Assembly: GCA_027605045.1 (NCBI GenBank)
Contig: JAQFWX010000035.1
Location: forward strand, 1-64,000
Source: Phallus indusiatus
Taxonomy: Eukaryota; Basidiomycota; Agaricomycetes; Phallales; Phallaceae
Length of the DNA: 64,000 bases
Reading direction: 5' to 3'
The notes beneath the pieces were generated by a model, which searched no databases, was not told the DNA's origin, and was given only the letters and a program-made list of their open reading frames with translations. Both the position numbers and the translations under genes were made by a program. Positions 8,831 to 21,216 of the stretch are shown one piece after another (positions within the stretch are counted from its first letter, which is position 1; each line of letters begins with the position of its first letter).

Positions 8831-11800
8831 GTGGAGCTGGAACGTCCAAAGCACTCTCTGGTTAGGAGTTTGGCCATCTCTCTTTCCTTTGATTTTTCAT
8901 CTCTCATAATGAAAATTCACTTTACTGTTAGAAAAACATATCTGACGTCTCGATCCGCATGAAGCCCCAACCAATCTTCGTAAGCGGCGATGCATAAATC
9001 TTATGAAAACTGGCCCGCATCCCAACCGCTCTTCATCTTCAAAATTTCTCAAAAAAATTTTTTTTGCAATCTCCGCATAGACTTAAAGGCTTTGTGACGA
9101 TCAATATTCTTTTATTCCTCATCCATAACCGTCATCAGTCTTCTACTTGGGAATGATCGAAGAGTCCAATTGTCTCAGGTCTCACAATCCCTCGCTAGCA
9201 AGCAAGTTCCATTCTAGTTGACCGTCGTCGGAGAGTAACCTAATCTACATTAAAGGCTCAGGAAGAGAAAACTTCTATTTGTCACAGCCAATTCTGAAGG
9301 CTTCTTCTTCGCTCTCACAAAGGTGTGGTGGTAGTTAGGATAAGTTGGATCCGCAGTTCATATGAAATTTACCGAGCCGTGCTTGAACCTTCAGAAGACT
9401 TGCCTATTCGTGGAAACTCTCCTGGTGAGTTTATTATCTTGTCTCCCGACGTCGAAGTCTAAAAAAAGACTTTTATCATATTACACCTGGCCAGCACGGA
9501 TCATGGAATCCGCTAAAAACAAGCTTCGTCAGTCTTGTTAATAGAGAAGTCTTTCATCTAACTATAAATTCCCAGGGTTTTTACTCCTCATATACTTTTT
9601 GGCGAAACAAATGACAAGCCACGCATCTCATACACTTTGGTGCTGAAAGGGCTGTTGAATACTAAGCCCCACTTTTCTTCTAATCTTTTCAGACCAACTT
9701 GAAGGTACCTAGAGACAGGCGTATTTTGACTCCGTCGAAGACTGGTCTGAAAGAAACTTCATTCATAAACTCTCATAATGAAGGAATCATCACGAGAGTT
9801 TCAATGCGCAGAACTCACAGTTAGGTGGGACCCCGAGGAAATTCTGGTATTGGGATCGTAGCCAATCCCAATTTTGGTTAGTAGTATTAATATCTTGCCA
9901 CTGATGCCTAAAGCGAGCAAGAAGCCTGTTCCATTTCGGCATTTAATGGACAGCTATAATCCTCCAAGGTATGCAAAAAGTACCTGGATTTTTAGCCCTG
10001 ATTGATTCCCCGACCAAGCGTCGTGTTCGATTAGCAGTTTGCCAAGCCGTGACTCTTCGGACTCTTCCCGTGCTCCAGGTCTGAAGCTCGTAACGAAACA
10101 GTATGAGCGGTTTGGAAGGATTTGGGCTTGAAAAAGCATGTTTATATTGTCGAACGTTAATTGGTGAAGACGAGGATCACCCCAGGTCAAAGTTCTGGAC
10201 GAATATGTAGGTATGAGTACTTCTTTGCCGATTAAGGGTTCGAGACCCAGATTGATGAGCTTCATTGAGATTCTACCTACAGCGCTTGCGCTGTCCTTTT
10301 AGGGGGTTTTGTCACGAGATAAGTACATGACTTATGCTTAGCATATATGGTCAAGAGAGCAACGTGTACTATGAACAAATATTTAGGTGTGTTGTGCTTG
10401 ATAACTCGACTCAGGGACTAGAATTATTTACTAATTGGAATTCTGGTGATAACTTCTTTTTTGATATATTCCACGGCTGCTATCTTTTTGAGAAAGCTAT
10501 CCGTGCCTTTCAACCGCAACAAGACGTGAAGAAATATGTAACTGGCTTAGTGTTTGATCTGTTTTTATTTGTATTTGAAAGGACGCAATGGTAGCAGGTA
10601 GTGTGTATCAAAATTGAATTGTTTTCCAATATCTCACTGATTGTTCGGGTAGCTTTAGCCTTTTAAATGATAAAGGCTTCCTTTGACAAAATATATATAT
10701 TTGGCATAGAGGCACAGTGAGACAAGAGTTATTAGATTGTTTAAATCTTGCTATACTAGTGCGTTGTTTCTTGTTCATTTTTTTCCCACTTACGTACGAA
10801 TGTATTCTGCAAAGAAGAGCCAAGTCTACCCAACAATCACGCCGGTTAAGTTGAATTGACTGCTGACTGTCAACTGACTACTGTATGGCTTCGCGCTTGG
10901 AAGATGGAAATAAATGAGTTAGGGTGGGCAATGATTTCGAAGGTCTTACGGTGTCACTAGCTCACTGTGAAGCTTGAGGCTTGTAGCGCCATTTACTGAT
11001 GGTGTCAATTTTCCTTTTGACCGTGGCTATCAAACGTCGTTCTCTTTGCCGGCCACCAGGCTCAAGCTTTACGGAATTATTCGGAGCCATTAACTAATTC
11101 CTTTTAGGACGAGATTGGCTGACCATAAATCTCGATTGTGAGAGCACCGCGCCTGATTACATACAACATTCGTTTCGCTTTGCAAGAGAGTTTGATTTGC
11201 TCGTCCTTCACTTTATCGGATAAATAGATAAACCGGCGGTGTTACTACTGAGAACTTGTAACTACAGCTTTTAGACTTCCAGCTGAAGAAGTTCGAGATA
11301 CACTTGGCCATACTAATTAGCCATGCATTTCGGGGTCTCTCTGGGCTGTCGCCATCAAAATTTCTTTTCACGTGTCTTAGTGCTGTTATTTAATTAAAGG
11401 CTGCGGTACGTTTGGTTGAATCCATGGAATGGCGCGACATCATTAAGCTTACTAGAATGAAACGCGTTGTCCGGAACATCCTTTTCTGCTTTTTGATTAT
11501 CTGGAGATCAACGTGGGTCTTTGACTCAATGGCTCAAGTGTGACGATCTCAAAGTAATTTATTGTTTGTGCTAATTATCATCTGGGCTGAATTGAATGGA
11601 TGTAATATTACCATAAAATGTCGTGTCACTGGCATCCCGTAAGTATCGATGAGCACATGGGCGTAGGCTTTGTACTTTAATTAGTTCCGAATTTCATTTT
11701 TTGTTCTCGCCACAGCTTTGAGGTCCAACTGCTAGGCAATCATTTTTTTTACACCGTTAGAACTTGAGATCCGAAAATATTCGATTGCCAGCCCGTAAAA

Positions 11801-14472
11801 TGGCTATTAGATTATTCCGATATGGTCGTGTGGAATCAACATCGTTATCAAAGTTGTCTTTGTTCATTAATTCCATGAGAAGATTACGATGATGTTGGTG
11901 TTGCTTGTGTATAATAACTTAATTGTGGCTTACATTGAGAGGCCCAACCGAATTACGACATGGTAGTGTGAACTTCAATGCTGAATATATGCATGTGCAC
12001 GCTGTACACGTGCTCTAAAATTTGGCTGCTATTTCCTTTTCGCTTCCATATTAGACTTCTCAGGCAGATTTTTGATATGTCCCTTGAACATTGAAAGTAA
12101 CTGATTTCAATATCACAAGGCGAAGTATTCTTATTTCATTTCCCAGGGTATAAGTCTCGAAATGAAGGTCTGAATGATGATTTAGGAAAGTCTTAAATAG
12201 CCGCAGACCCCGAAAGTTGTAGTTCTTTCAGACACTGCCAGAGCCACTATTGTGTATGAATAACTTTCAGTAAACAAGATTCGCTGAATTTGGGTTTCGG
12301 ACATGAATGAGATCAATAAACGAAGCGGTCGCTGGACTGGCAATTCTCCACTCGCCCAGTAGGAGCGTTCCAGCTGACGGATGCTAAGCATCTCCGAGTG
12401 AGAACGATCAGTCATCAGGGCCTCTCTGAGAAGTAGTCACCAGAAACTTTAATTTTTTTTAGAAGTCGGGAAACCCCGATAAGGTCGGAAATCTTAGGGG
12501 GAACGAGACTTAGTGTATTCATAGAACTGGCACCAGCATGTGCGTTTAGCCCAAAAGACTATAGTATATATATTTTACAGAGGTCTACGTATGCGATAAT
12601 ATAAGGTTTAGAGCTCATGTTTTCGAAAGCCCAGGAAGAGATCGACGCGTCTGTTAATCTGATAAGCAGGAAGTATGTGTTGTAGCGCTAGATATATGCT
12701 ATCTAACTGGTTTAGAGTTGCCATGGCGTTACGTTGTATGATAAAAAGACAGGAAAATTCTCCAAGGGTAAATAAAGTTTGTTCAAACCACATCGATGCT
12801 ATCATCAGGTTCAATTTTTTTGGATAGTATGATATAGTATAGCGAATATGATTGTCAAGCCTTTTAAGCCCGGATTTCCAGTGCAGTTAGTATTACCTAC
12901 CCGAGTCCATCGATATCGGTTTTAAAAACCCCAATTGAAATGACGCATTGTCCGAAGTCGCATCAAAAGAAGTCGTAACATAATTTCAATTTCAAACTCT
13001 CATCGTATCCGATGTCCGACCGCCCACTCTCGTTCAAAGTTGACATCATTTGGATTGGCTTGGAACCCGAGGGTGTATTTCGAAATTTTTTTCCAATTAC
13101 AAGGCTGGATTTGCTAGGGTATAGTGCTACCGTCTATCCGAATCGCAACTTCCCTCCCTACCGGTGATCACGACAACCGTTTTAACCTGTAACACACGAT
13201 CATGTTGTCAGGAAATCGACAATCGCACAAACTCGTTTACAGTAAACCGACTTGTCTTGGCTTAGTGTACGAGCTATTACATGACTTCACTGCTACTTTT
13301 AATGTAATAGTCTAATTTCAACCGAGATCAATGGTCCTTTGATTCAACGCTTCCGGACATAACCCGGTTCTATTATCAAGCAGATATCATAGTTTACAAT
13401 CAACCTGGCATTTAAGCAGAATTTGAATTGCGTAACATAGGCTGTACTTTAATACAATAGAAACTTGTACTAAGAATAAGTTGTATGATATGTATTTTTC
13501 GGGGCTGAGTGTCTTGTAATTGAAAGGAAATTAGAGTTACCTGATCAGTAATCATGTTTGGCAAATAAAGGATCGTTTCCTATTGCCCAGGGTCCCTGCA
13601 AACCAGTATAACGGATACGAGCAACAAAATCCTACGGTCTTCGGAATTCCTTTATAGTTCAACTGGCCGATCTGACTCTGAATCGCTGACAGTAGTGGAA
13701 TTTGGTTGCGAAACTATTGCTTATTAAAATAAACCCAAGTACATGGTATATTGTATAGTACATATCTACGATGAAGTACGAAACTCTATATGCAATGCAG
13801 CAAAAATCAAAAGCAAAAGATAGCAGGATGAGAAGTGAATAAACGAATTTCAATATCGGGTAAACTGTATGTCCATGATAGTGGAAAGAAGTATACAACG
13901 GTAAGAGAGAAGAGCGCGTGATTAGAAAACAGCCTGTGATAGAACGAAAGAGAGCGAGAAAAGCATGGCAAGCAAGCGATAAAACCCAAGTGGAAATAGA
14001 ACAGCATATAGCACAGCGAAATGATAACGCGACAACAAGGATAAACTTTTAGAAAAAATGTGGAAGGAAAATGATACAATTGAAAGAAGATTGATCAACG
14101 ATGTGAAGTAATCAACATAAGAGCTGAAACGAATTTTTGGGTGCGAAAGGGTCGGAGTAGTCCATAGAGGCTATTGAAAGGAGTAGCGAAACGGTGAGAA
14201 AACGCGTCCGAACAAAATCCGACAAATACGCGCGGGGTGTTGGGAAAAATAGATAGTTACAATCGACTTTGAATGTTTGAATACCGACGATTGAATGTGC
14301 GAAGGTCGATTAGGCAGTGGACGAGACGAAAGAAGAGAGACGACAATACATAAAATATGCGACTGAGAATATGCAATGGTAAGAAGGCGAATGACGAGAG
14401 GAGACGTAAGTGAAGACGAAAACGAGAGGTGACCGGGTAAATAGAAGCCCCGTCCCCGCCCGCTCACAACTA
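8831..14472. other. Intergenic interval without a supported gene
   Basis: About 5.6 kb with frequent stops on both strands. The longest open frames (9954-10265 minus, 10334-10594 plus, 13659-14467 minus) match no family I know, have no convincing splice partners and are biased by local composition. The last 800 bases are probably the 3' untranslated and downstream region of the zinc-cluster gene that ends at 14473. A poly-A/T stretch lies at about 9045-9070. I see no tRNA, rRNA or transposon ends. Confidence 0.5.
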
Positions 14473-17400
14473 TTATGGCGCATATTCTCCATTATATCCG
14501 TATACGTAACCGTAAGACGCGTAGTCGTTCTCTGATATTGGATGAAGGTACGCTTGAGTCTGAGCGTTAGCATGATCGTATCCCATTCCGGACATTGGAC
14601 CTGTCGCGTAACCATTGACCGCATGCTGTTCATACGGTTCTGCGTTCAAGGAGACGGCAAGCTGATGATGTACCTGATGTCGCTGCTGCTGCTGATGCAA
14701 TTCTACGTCATACGATCCCGACTCAGGTCCATATTCAACACACATATGGTACGGCTCAGCAGCCACTATCGACTGAACGCCTGAGCTATAGTATGCATGC
14801 ATATCTATCGGAGCAGACCCTAGATTTGAATGCGCAATTGCCATAGACCCATGTGCCTGCTCCATCATGTTCGAGGGATAGTCCATGACGTACGTACTGT
14901 CATGAGAGTTAAAGACGGGGGAGACCTGGCTGCTGTGGTACGCCTCAGTACCATTCCCGTCCTGTAGCATCGTCACATCCGTGTTCGTATAAGTAGGGGT
15001 TGTCGAGTGTGAATGTATATCGTCAGAGCTTTTGAGACTCTCGTCCGGAGTAGGATAGCTGTGCTGAGTGTGAGGTTGCTCAACGGCAACGGGGGAGTGT
15101 AAGTGTCCGTGAGCGTACCCATAGGAATCATACGGGGAAATCGACGTTGGATATGTTCCGTTAGGTGAGAGAGACATTGTGTTAGTTGGGTTATGTAAGG
15201 CACCGGGAAGCAGAGGTGATAGGGAAGATTCGGCGGGAAAGGAAGGGGGGTGTTGAACTTCAAGCTGTGCTTCTGGAGCTGGGACCTCGGAGTTCATGAT
15301 CGTGGGCGTCGGTGTCAACGAACTCATGCTCCCATCTGAATCGATAGCGGATCCCATCGAACCTCCATCGTCTCTGGGCTCGTTCACGATGTCTTCATCG
15401 CCGTTATGTGTTTGCTGAACTGTCTCCTCCTCCATATCCTCGTCGCTTTCTAGGTCGCCGGACCTCTCGCCTTCATAAGACTCCGAATCCAACTGAGGTC
15501 GTTGTTCGTTGTCAATCTCCGCGCGCATATCTTCCGCTCTCGACTCGGCCCGATGATTATCTTCATTCTTGACAACGACGACAGCTGCCTGGACAGAAAG
15601 AACGACATCCTCCGAACCCACGTCGGACACGTCTTTCTTCTTGCCCTTGCCCTTGCCCTTACCCCTGGCCTGACTTTTCGCTTTATTATTATCAGCAGTC
15701 GCCGAGGATGTCCACTTGAAACTACTCGTCATACTTTTCATCCCACCTTTTGAAATAGTGACTGCGCTGGATGCAGGAGCGAGTGAGGGATTTAGGTTAG
15801 CGTAGCTGAGATGTTTGGGAGGTCGCCCGCGACCGCGGTTGGGAGGTTTGGCGATCACGATGGGAGCGGAGGAAGGACCGGACGTCATGGAGCTCGAGTT
15901 ATTGGAGGTCGTAGTAGCGGGAGACAGTAGAGGTCGTAGTGGTATCGGATCTGTGGACGCAGCAACCGTTGGAGAAACCGCTTCATCATTCCCTCCTTCG
16001 TCTCCGTCATCTCTCTCCTCTGGATCAACCTCCCCACTTCCATCCATATCCGCATCATCGCCATCACCTCCATCATCATCGTCCATCCCACCCTCATCAT
16101 CACTCTGATCCTTATTTCCATCCTTTTTACTCTTTTCAGTATCTCCACCCTTCTTCGCCAATTCTTTCTCCTTCGCCTCCTTCTCTCTCGCCTCTTTTTC
16201 CTTTTCCTTTTTACTCTTCCCTTTTCTCACTCCACGTTTAGATTCAGTAGGCCGGTCGCACGCAAGTCCGCGTCGGGCACATTGACTTGAGAAAAGTAAA
16301 AATTGGTCAGGGTCGAACAAAACAAAGGGTTTAAAGTATAAAACTGAAGAAGCTGGGGACTTACTTGCAGGGACCTTCATCGCCCGTTAGGGTTTGTAGC
16401 GAAGGCGACGAGAGTAAAACGGGGGGAGTTGTCACAGAAGGAGAGGTGGGTGAAGTTGAGTCATTATTATTACCACCTTCGAGGGTCGATGATAGCTTAG
16501 AACCCAAGTCTTCTGCGCTGTTCGTCTCCGATAGCGGTTCTCCCTGTCCCTGTCCCTGTCCTTGGTCTAACTGTAATGATGTCGTTGATGTAGCCGTCGT
16601 AGTCGCCGCCAGTTGCTGAGCTTGTGCTTCCTGCGCCCGCGCGATTGCCTCCGGTCCCGGTCCGCAGGCAATCTTCCGCTTCCGACAGAAATAGCATGCC
16701 ATACGGGGCTTACGCATCGCAATTGCGTTCGGATTGGAAGATGGGGCTGCGCTGAGACCGGGAGTTGGAGTGTTGAAGTTGTTGAGCACGCTGGTAGTGG
16801 ATGATGACGATGACGATGCGACGGCTCCTGAGACGTTTTGACCAGCGTTCGCTGTTACTACTGAGAACGTCGACGTCGACGAAGCGTTGGAAGGTGTTAC
16901 TTGTGTCGCTGTTGCGCTGGAAAAGTCAAGTGATGGTGACATATTCATTGTGGTCATGTTGACCGACGTGGCGAGCATAGTTGAGTTAGAGCCCGATGAG
17001 GAGACGGCGACAGCTGCTGCTGCCGCCACGTTCATTGCCTTTTCGCTCTTTTCCTTTTTCCCAGCAGACCTTCCAGGAGCCACGCCGTTAGGAGTCAATG
17101 CACCCGGAGCGATAACTAGTCTCATGACGCTTGAACTCGTTTCTGGAGCACATGTTGGTCCGGGCAGGGCCTGACCGCGAGAAAGAGGGTAAGAGCCGAA
17201 TAAACCAATAATAGGAGTTGGGGTTGTTATATGTGTAGGTCCGGGATCGGGAATGGTGATTGAATTGAGGCTTTTGTTAGGCTTTTGACTTTGTGTTTGA
17301 GTTTTTGTGGGCGAAGGAGGTGCGGGTGCTGATAACGATGATACTGGTGTTGACACTGAGAGTGGTGTTGATGGAGAAGATGATGGGATAGTGGATGTGA

Positions 17401-18307
17401 GAGGAGGATTCGCGCTAGAAACAGGACTGGAAGAACCGGCTGGTATTTCGTCTCTGTTTATAGGGCTATCTTCCCTCCTCTTCTCTTTTTCCCTCTCACC
17501 GACGGTGACAGTCGGTCTAGCATTGGCATAAGGATGGAAAGCCTTGAATGGTTGTTCGCGCTCACGGCGAACGGGACGGGTTAAACGAGGTGGAGGAACT
17601 TGAGTCATGGGAGAGGACGGTTCGCAGGGAGAATGAATTTGGGAATGAGGCTGGGGTATTTGGATATGGGGTTTAGATGATATCGACTGAGGTGGGGAAT
17701 AAGTTAATGGGACAGATAGAGTTTGTTGCTGAGATGGTAGAGGATATGACTGAATATGTTGTAGTTGTTGCCGCTGTTCGGGTGCCTGACTAGAATCGGG
17801 TGATGTAGATTGTTCCATTCCCCATTCGTAATCGTAATCACATGAGTAATGACTTTCCATTGGAGTCATGTCACTGTTGACATTAGCATCTGAAGCATCT
17901 GAACCGTGGGGACGAATGAGAGGATCGGCGAATACAAGCTCTTGTTGCGGGGAGGGGGCAAAGTACGACATGGAGGAAGTGACGGTAGTGGTGGTGGGAC
18001 AGGTCATATATCCAGGAGTAGGGGTATCGATGGTCGTGTTAGGTGTAGATACACTGTATAAACGATCATAGGGGAATTTGTTTCAGAATCTAAAATATGA
18101 TAACAGGAAACACGCTTTGGGAACGCACAATTGATAGTGATTGGGCTGTGCACTTCTGGGCTGCTGATTTTGACTTCGGATCTGGATCTCTTGTGGAGTC
18201 TGCTGATCTTGATATTGAGAATGCGGATAGGAGTGACGAGGGGGATAATCAGTCCGGAGATGCACTTGGGGCTGGAATTCGAAGTCGTATGGGTATTGGG
18301 AGTACAT
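14473..18307 (-). CDS. Zn2Cys6 transcription factor, PriB-like, with a split zinc cluster
   Basis: A nuclear DNA-binding regulator of 1226 residues. Exons are 18307-18129, 18053-16365 and 16285-14473. The binuclear zinc cluster is built from Cys513, Cys516 and Cys523 (ACYFCRKRKIAC) and Cys622, Cys625 and Cys632 (CNQCARRGLAC), followed by DRPTESKRG. Splicing restores CNQC, the form seen in the PriB-like family of mushrooms, which supports the second intron. The third and fourth cysteines are separated by 98 residues of low-complexity Ala/Thr/Ser/Gln/Gly sequence instead of the usual short loop. A lysine/glutamate-rich basic region follows the cluster, then AT-hook-like GRGRPPK, then long Ser/Pro/Gln and acidic segments suited to transactivation. 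I see no fungal-specific middle homology domain. The target genes cannot be read from sequence; PriB itself is linked to fruiting in Lentinula. The 5' leader beyond 18307 is long. Confidence 0.88.
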
Positions 18308-19240
18308 ACTTGAGATGCCTAGGAGGGGGGAAGGGTGTCCTCAGATAACGTGTGGGACTGACACAGCAGGTAAATGACGTGATGTCGACGATGATGAAGC
18401 ACAAGAGTGATTATTTGACACAGTCAAAGAATGTGTTTTTCTCGAAATAGTGGACGATGAAATACGATATCGATGTATAAACTTGCAGACTCGGTGTCTG
18501 GCCGGGTGTTGCTGTAGGACGTGGGGGTGATATATCTGTATCTTGCCAATCTATAGGTGAAATATAGTGTTAAACACTGGCAATTTCGTAGAAGATAAGA
18601 CGTACCACGAAAGTGTGTGACGAAGAAAACGACGACCACTGGCACGCTCTTGATTGCTTGGCTGGTGGGTGACAAAAGCTTGAGCCTGGCAGGGGGTGAC
18701 AAGGAAACAAACGAGTTATTGTCGAGCTAGCAATAGCTGCTTTTGAAAAAGAGCAGTAAATAGCAAATTATTGAGGGAGAGGAAGATGACCCAAAAGAAT
18801 TGAGGACTCACAATGTGCACACACCCACCACACTTGAATAAATACCTAAGCAAGTAGCAGAGCGAACATGCACTGCGAACATTCTATAACTAATAATGCA
18901 GTAAAGTGTTACTTCCCTAAAATCCGGACAATTCTAATTAAAAAATGCATGCAGAAAATAAAAAATAAAATAAAAATTATAATATAATTATTAATATCGC
19001 CCAAGGTTTTTCACACCCTCGAATTTCGGATTTATATTTCGAGAATTTCGTATTTTCTGGGTGGGACATCTACATACATACTTCTGTCACACAGATGTCA
19101 CTGTGACACTCTAGGCGCTCAGATCATCTCTCTCCTCGCGAGGCCTCCTCAGGCGCCGGGTCTTTTTTGCTTTTTTTTGTTGGCCGGAACCTGTGGGAAT
19201 ACAGTCACACGATCACACAGTCACAGATGCTGTGCTCAAG
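18308..19240 (-). promoter_or_regulatory. 5' leader and promoter of the zinc-cluster gene
   Basis: This region contains possible 5' untranslated introns, a run of 43 consecutive A/T bases at 18955-18997, and a cluster of TCACA/TGTGA motifs at about 19088-19230. The latter includes the inverted pair GTCACA...TGTGAC near 19088-19109 and several direct TCACA copies near 19204-19226. Binding by a dimeric regulator is possible but inferred. Confidence 0.35.
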
Positions 19241-19479
19241 GTTTTTGGTTGAGTTTACCGTTACCCGTAGCATCGACCTTGCAATTTCAAACCTCCAGTC
19301 GGCCTTTTCAATGAACTTGACTTGTTGTCGTCAACCACAATAAAGGGGGAATCTGCATACTTTCGTATTTGAAATGAAAAACAAACACAAACCATCCCAA
19401 GCATTTCAGCCCGCCAATTCCACCCTCTCATCAATATTTAGTAAACGCCAGGCTACGCTTGAACTGGAGCTAGGACTAT

Positions 19480-19772
19480 TTAAATCAGTTTAATATTTTT
19501 TCCTGATACACTATCTTTAGTCCGTATTCCCCATCTATCCACATCCTTTGCAGCCTCTTTTGTGCCATGCTTTTCATTGTGCGGATCATGATTCATGACA
19601 TCAACCACACATTCACTGAGCTGAGCATGGGCCATCGACGTCTCGAAACTCTTATACGTTTTCACGTGTGTGCGTTTGGTGGTCAGTTGCAATGTCCATC
19701 ATCCTTCAACTCGCGTTCGACTTCCTTCGGGGCGATGACATGGCCAAATAAGTGCAAAGCTTCCCCAGGCTG
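19480..19772 (-). pseudogene. Possible gene remnant, unidentified
   Basis: Two protein-like open frames on the minus strand abut with a one-base frame change near 19690. The upstream one contains GEALHLFGHVIAPKEVEREL; the downstream one contains SFETSMAHAQLSECVVDVMN and ends at a TAA at 19480. No splice signals explain the frame change, so a frameshifted remnant is the simplest reading. I do not recognise the family, and chance open frames cannot be excluded. Confidence 0.25.
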
Positions 19773-20982
19773 ATAAACTAATCGCATAGACAACAGATGG
19801 GAAAGCCTCTGTTATCCCTGAGTCTAGACTTTTTCTCCAAATTCTGTTGGATGGCCAACGACAAAATCTGGGGCGCTAAAGCATTCCCGCGTTCTCCCAG
19901 ATCACCAGCAATGACCATGGAAGAGAACACTGGTTAAGCACCCCCTTTTAAGTTCTACCTTGAACATGTTCTTGCGCTACTTTGTAACCACTGGGTATAT
20001 ATTAGATCCGGACAATGACGTGCAGCATGATTGCAACGTAGTGAGTATACACACCGCTGCCCATCTTCCTATAAACCGTATCGTACAATATGTGCTAATA
20101 ATAACTTGTATATGAATGCAGGCCCGGCTTGAGCTTACCGTATACATAATAATCTAGTCAACGTCATACAAAGAGAGCTCAAAAGGCTGAGAACGTACGT
20201 TCACTACTTATACACACAATCCTCCAGAATTGCTATCTGTTTTTGTCCCATTCTGAGCGGCGGAACCTTTTTGGCGAAAAGTTCACCCGGCATTTAGCGA
20301 ATCTTCCTCCCGTGTCGCGTTTTATGTTCAAAAATAAGAGCTAAGAGAAGGGAAACTTGATCAACAACAAAAAATTTAACCTAACTCACACGTTCCTCCA
20401 CGTCACCCTCAAACAGAAGCTCGCATCCCTAAGGCTCGGTCACTGAGCCGTACTGAACAGATACTGGAGAGTCAACGTTTCAACAAGCCGGCCGCTTTTG
20501 ACGCAAAAAAACGGTTGTCATATCGGTCCAGTGAACGGCAAGTTACGTAGTATGTGATTCGTGCGCAGATAAGCTTTATTATAGGAGCTGAAGTAAGTAC
20601 CCTGCTTTATCACCCCCGAGATGTATTGAGAGATTCGAGGCCTCCTGTGCTTTATGCCTTTAGGCGCCAGGGCTCAAGCCTTTCGTCCTGCAGGGAATCC
20701 CTTGGAGCGACTTTGACGCGCTTGAAGCATGATGTTTAAATTAAGGTCGAAGTACAGGGACGTTAATGCGCGCTCAGCATCGAAAGAAGGGCATTCAACC
20801 CCGACCTTGCTATATGCTATATCAATAGGGAGATCTTTGCATAAAAATCACGTCCGGCGTTCGAGCCGTATGGGGAAACCCTAACTTTACCGCAAAAATA
20901 ACTCGGCAAGCTTTGTATTGAACGAAATGTTCCCTAGCTTTAAGATTTAAGAACAGATGCGACCAAAATGGTTCAGCTATAT

Positions 20983-21216
20983 TTACATGGTTGCTTCATT
21001 TGCATTTGCAATCACGTCTGCTTTGAAATCGGCCTTAGCATCAAAAACAGTTAGCTTCATACCTTTAAACACAAGCATTGGATGGATTATTTTCGGAGCA
21101 ACGGATATCATCATGCCAGAGCCAGACAAGTTGATTTCAACTTGCCATCGACCAAGCACGACTTCGGTACCGACTCCGGTGAATTTTTTATTGGCATGTT
21201 GACGTCTAAACTTCTG
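20983..21216 (-). other. Coding-like open frame of 77 codons, unidentified
   Basis: The minus strand is open from a CAG at 21216 to TAA at 20983 with strong purine-N-pyrimidine codon bias and a natural-looking protein (TGVGTEVVLGRWQVEINLSG, then a hydrophobic strand, then GMKLTVFDAKADFKADV). It lacks a proper start. A possible first exon (MASRHDKTVYSNAITYLAE) at 21264-21208 overlaps but is in another frame, so the pair could be a frameshifted gene or a C-terminal exon whose upstream partner I cannot find. Confidence 0.3.

Noticed and set aside
8531..8962. 143-codon plus-strand frame opposite the PH-like gene promoter
   Set aside because: It overlaps the duplicated upstream block on the opposite strand, and its translation has no protein character.
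9160..9430. Short pieces resembling the header of Crinkler-like proteins
   Set aside because: Only a few residues match the pattern and the frame is broken by stops with no good splice sites.
10241..10262. B-box-like GGGTTCGAGACCC
   Set aside because: No matching A box, acceptor stem or anticodon arm could be folded around it, so it is not a tRNA gene.
15815..16241. Proline/serine/histidine-rich plus-strand frames
   Set aside because: They are antisense reflections of the acidic and glycine-rich low-complexity region of the zinc-cluster protein.
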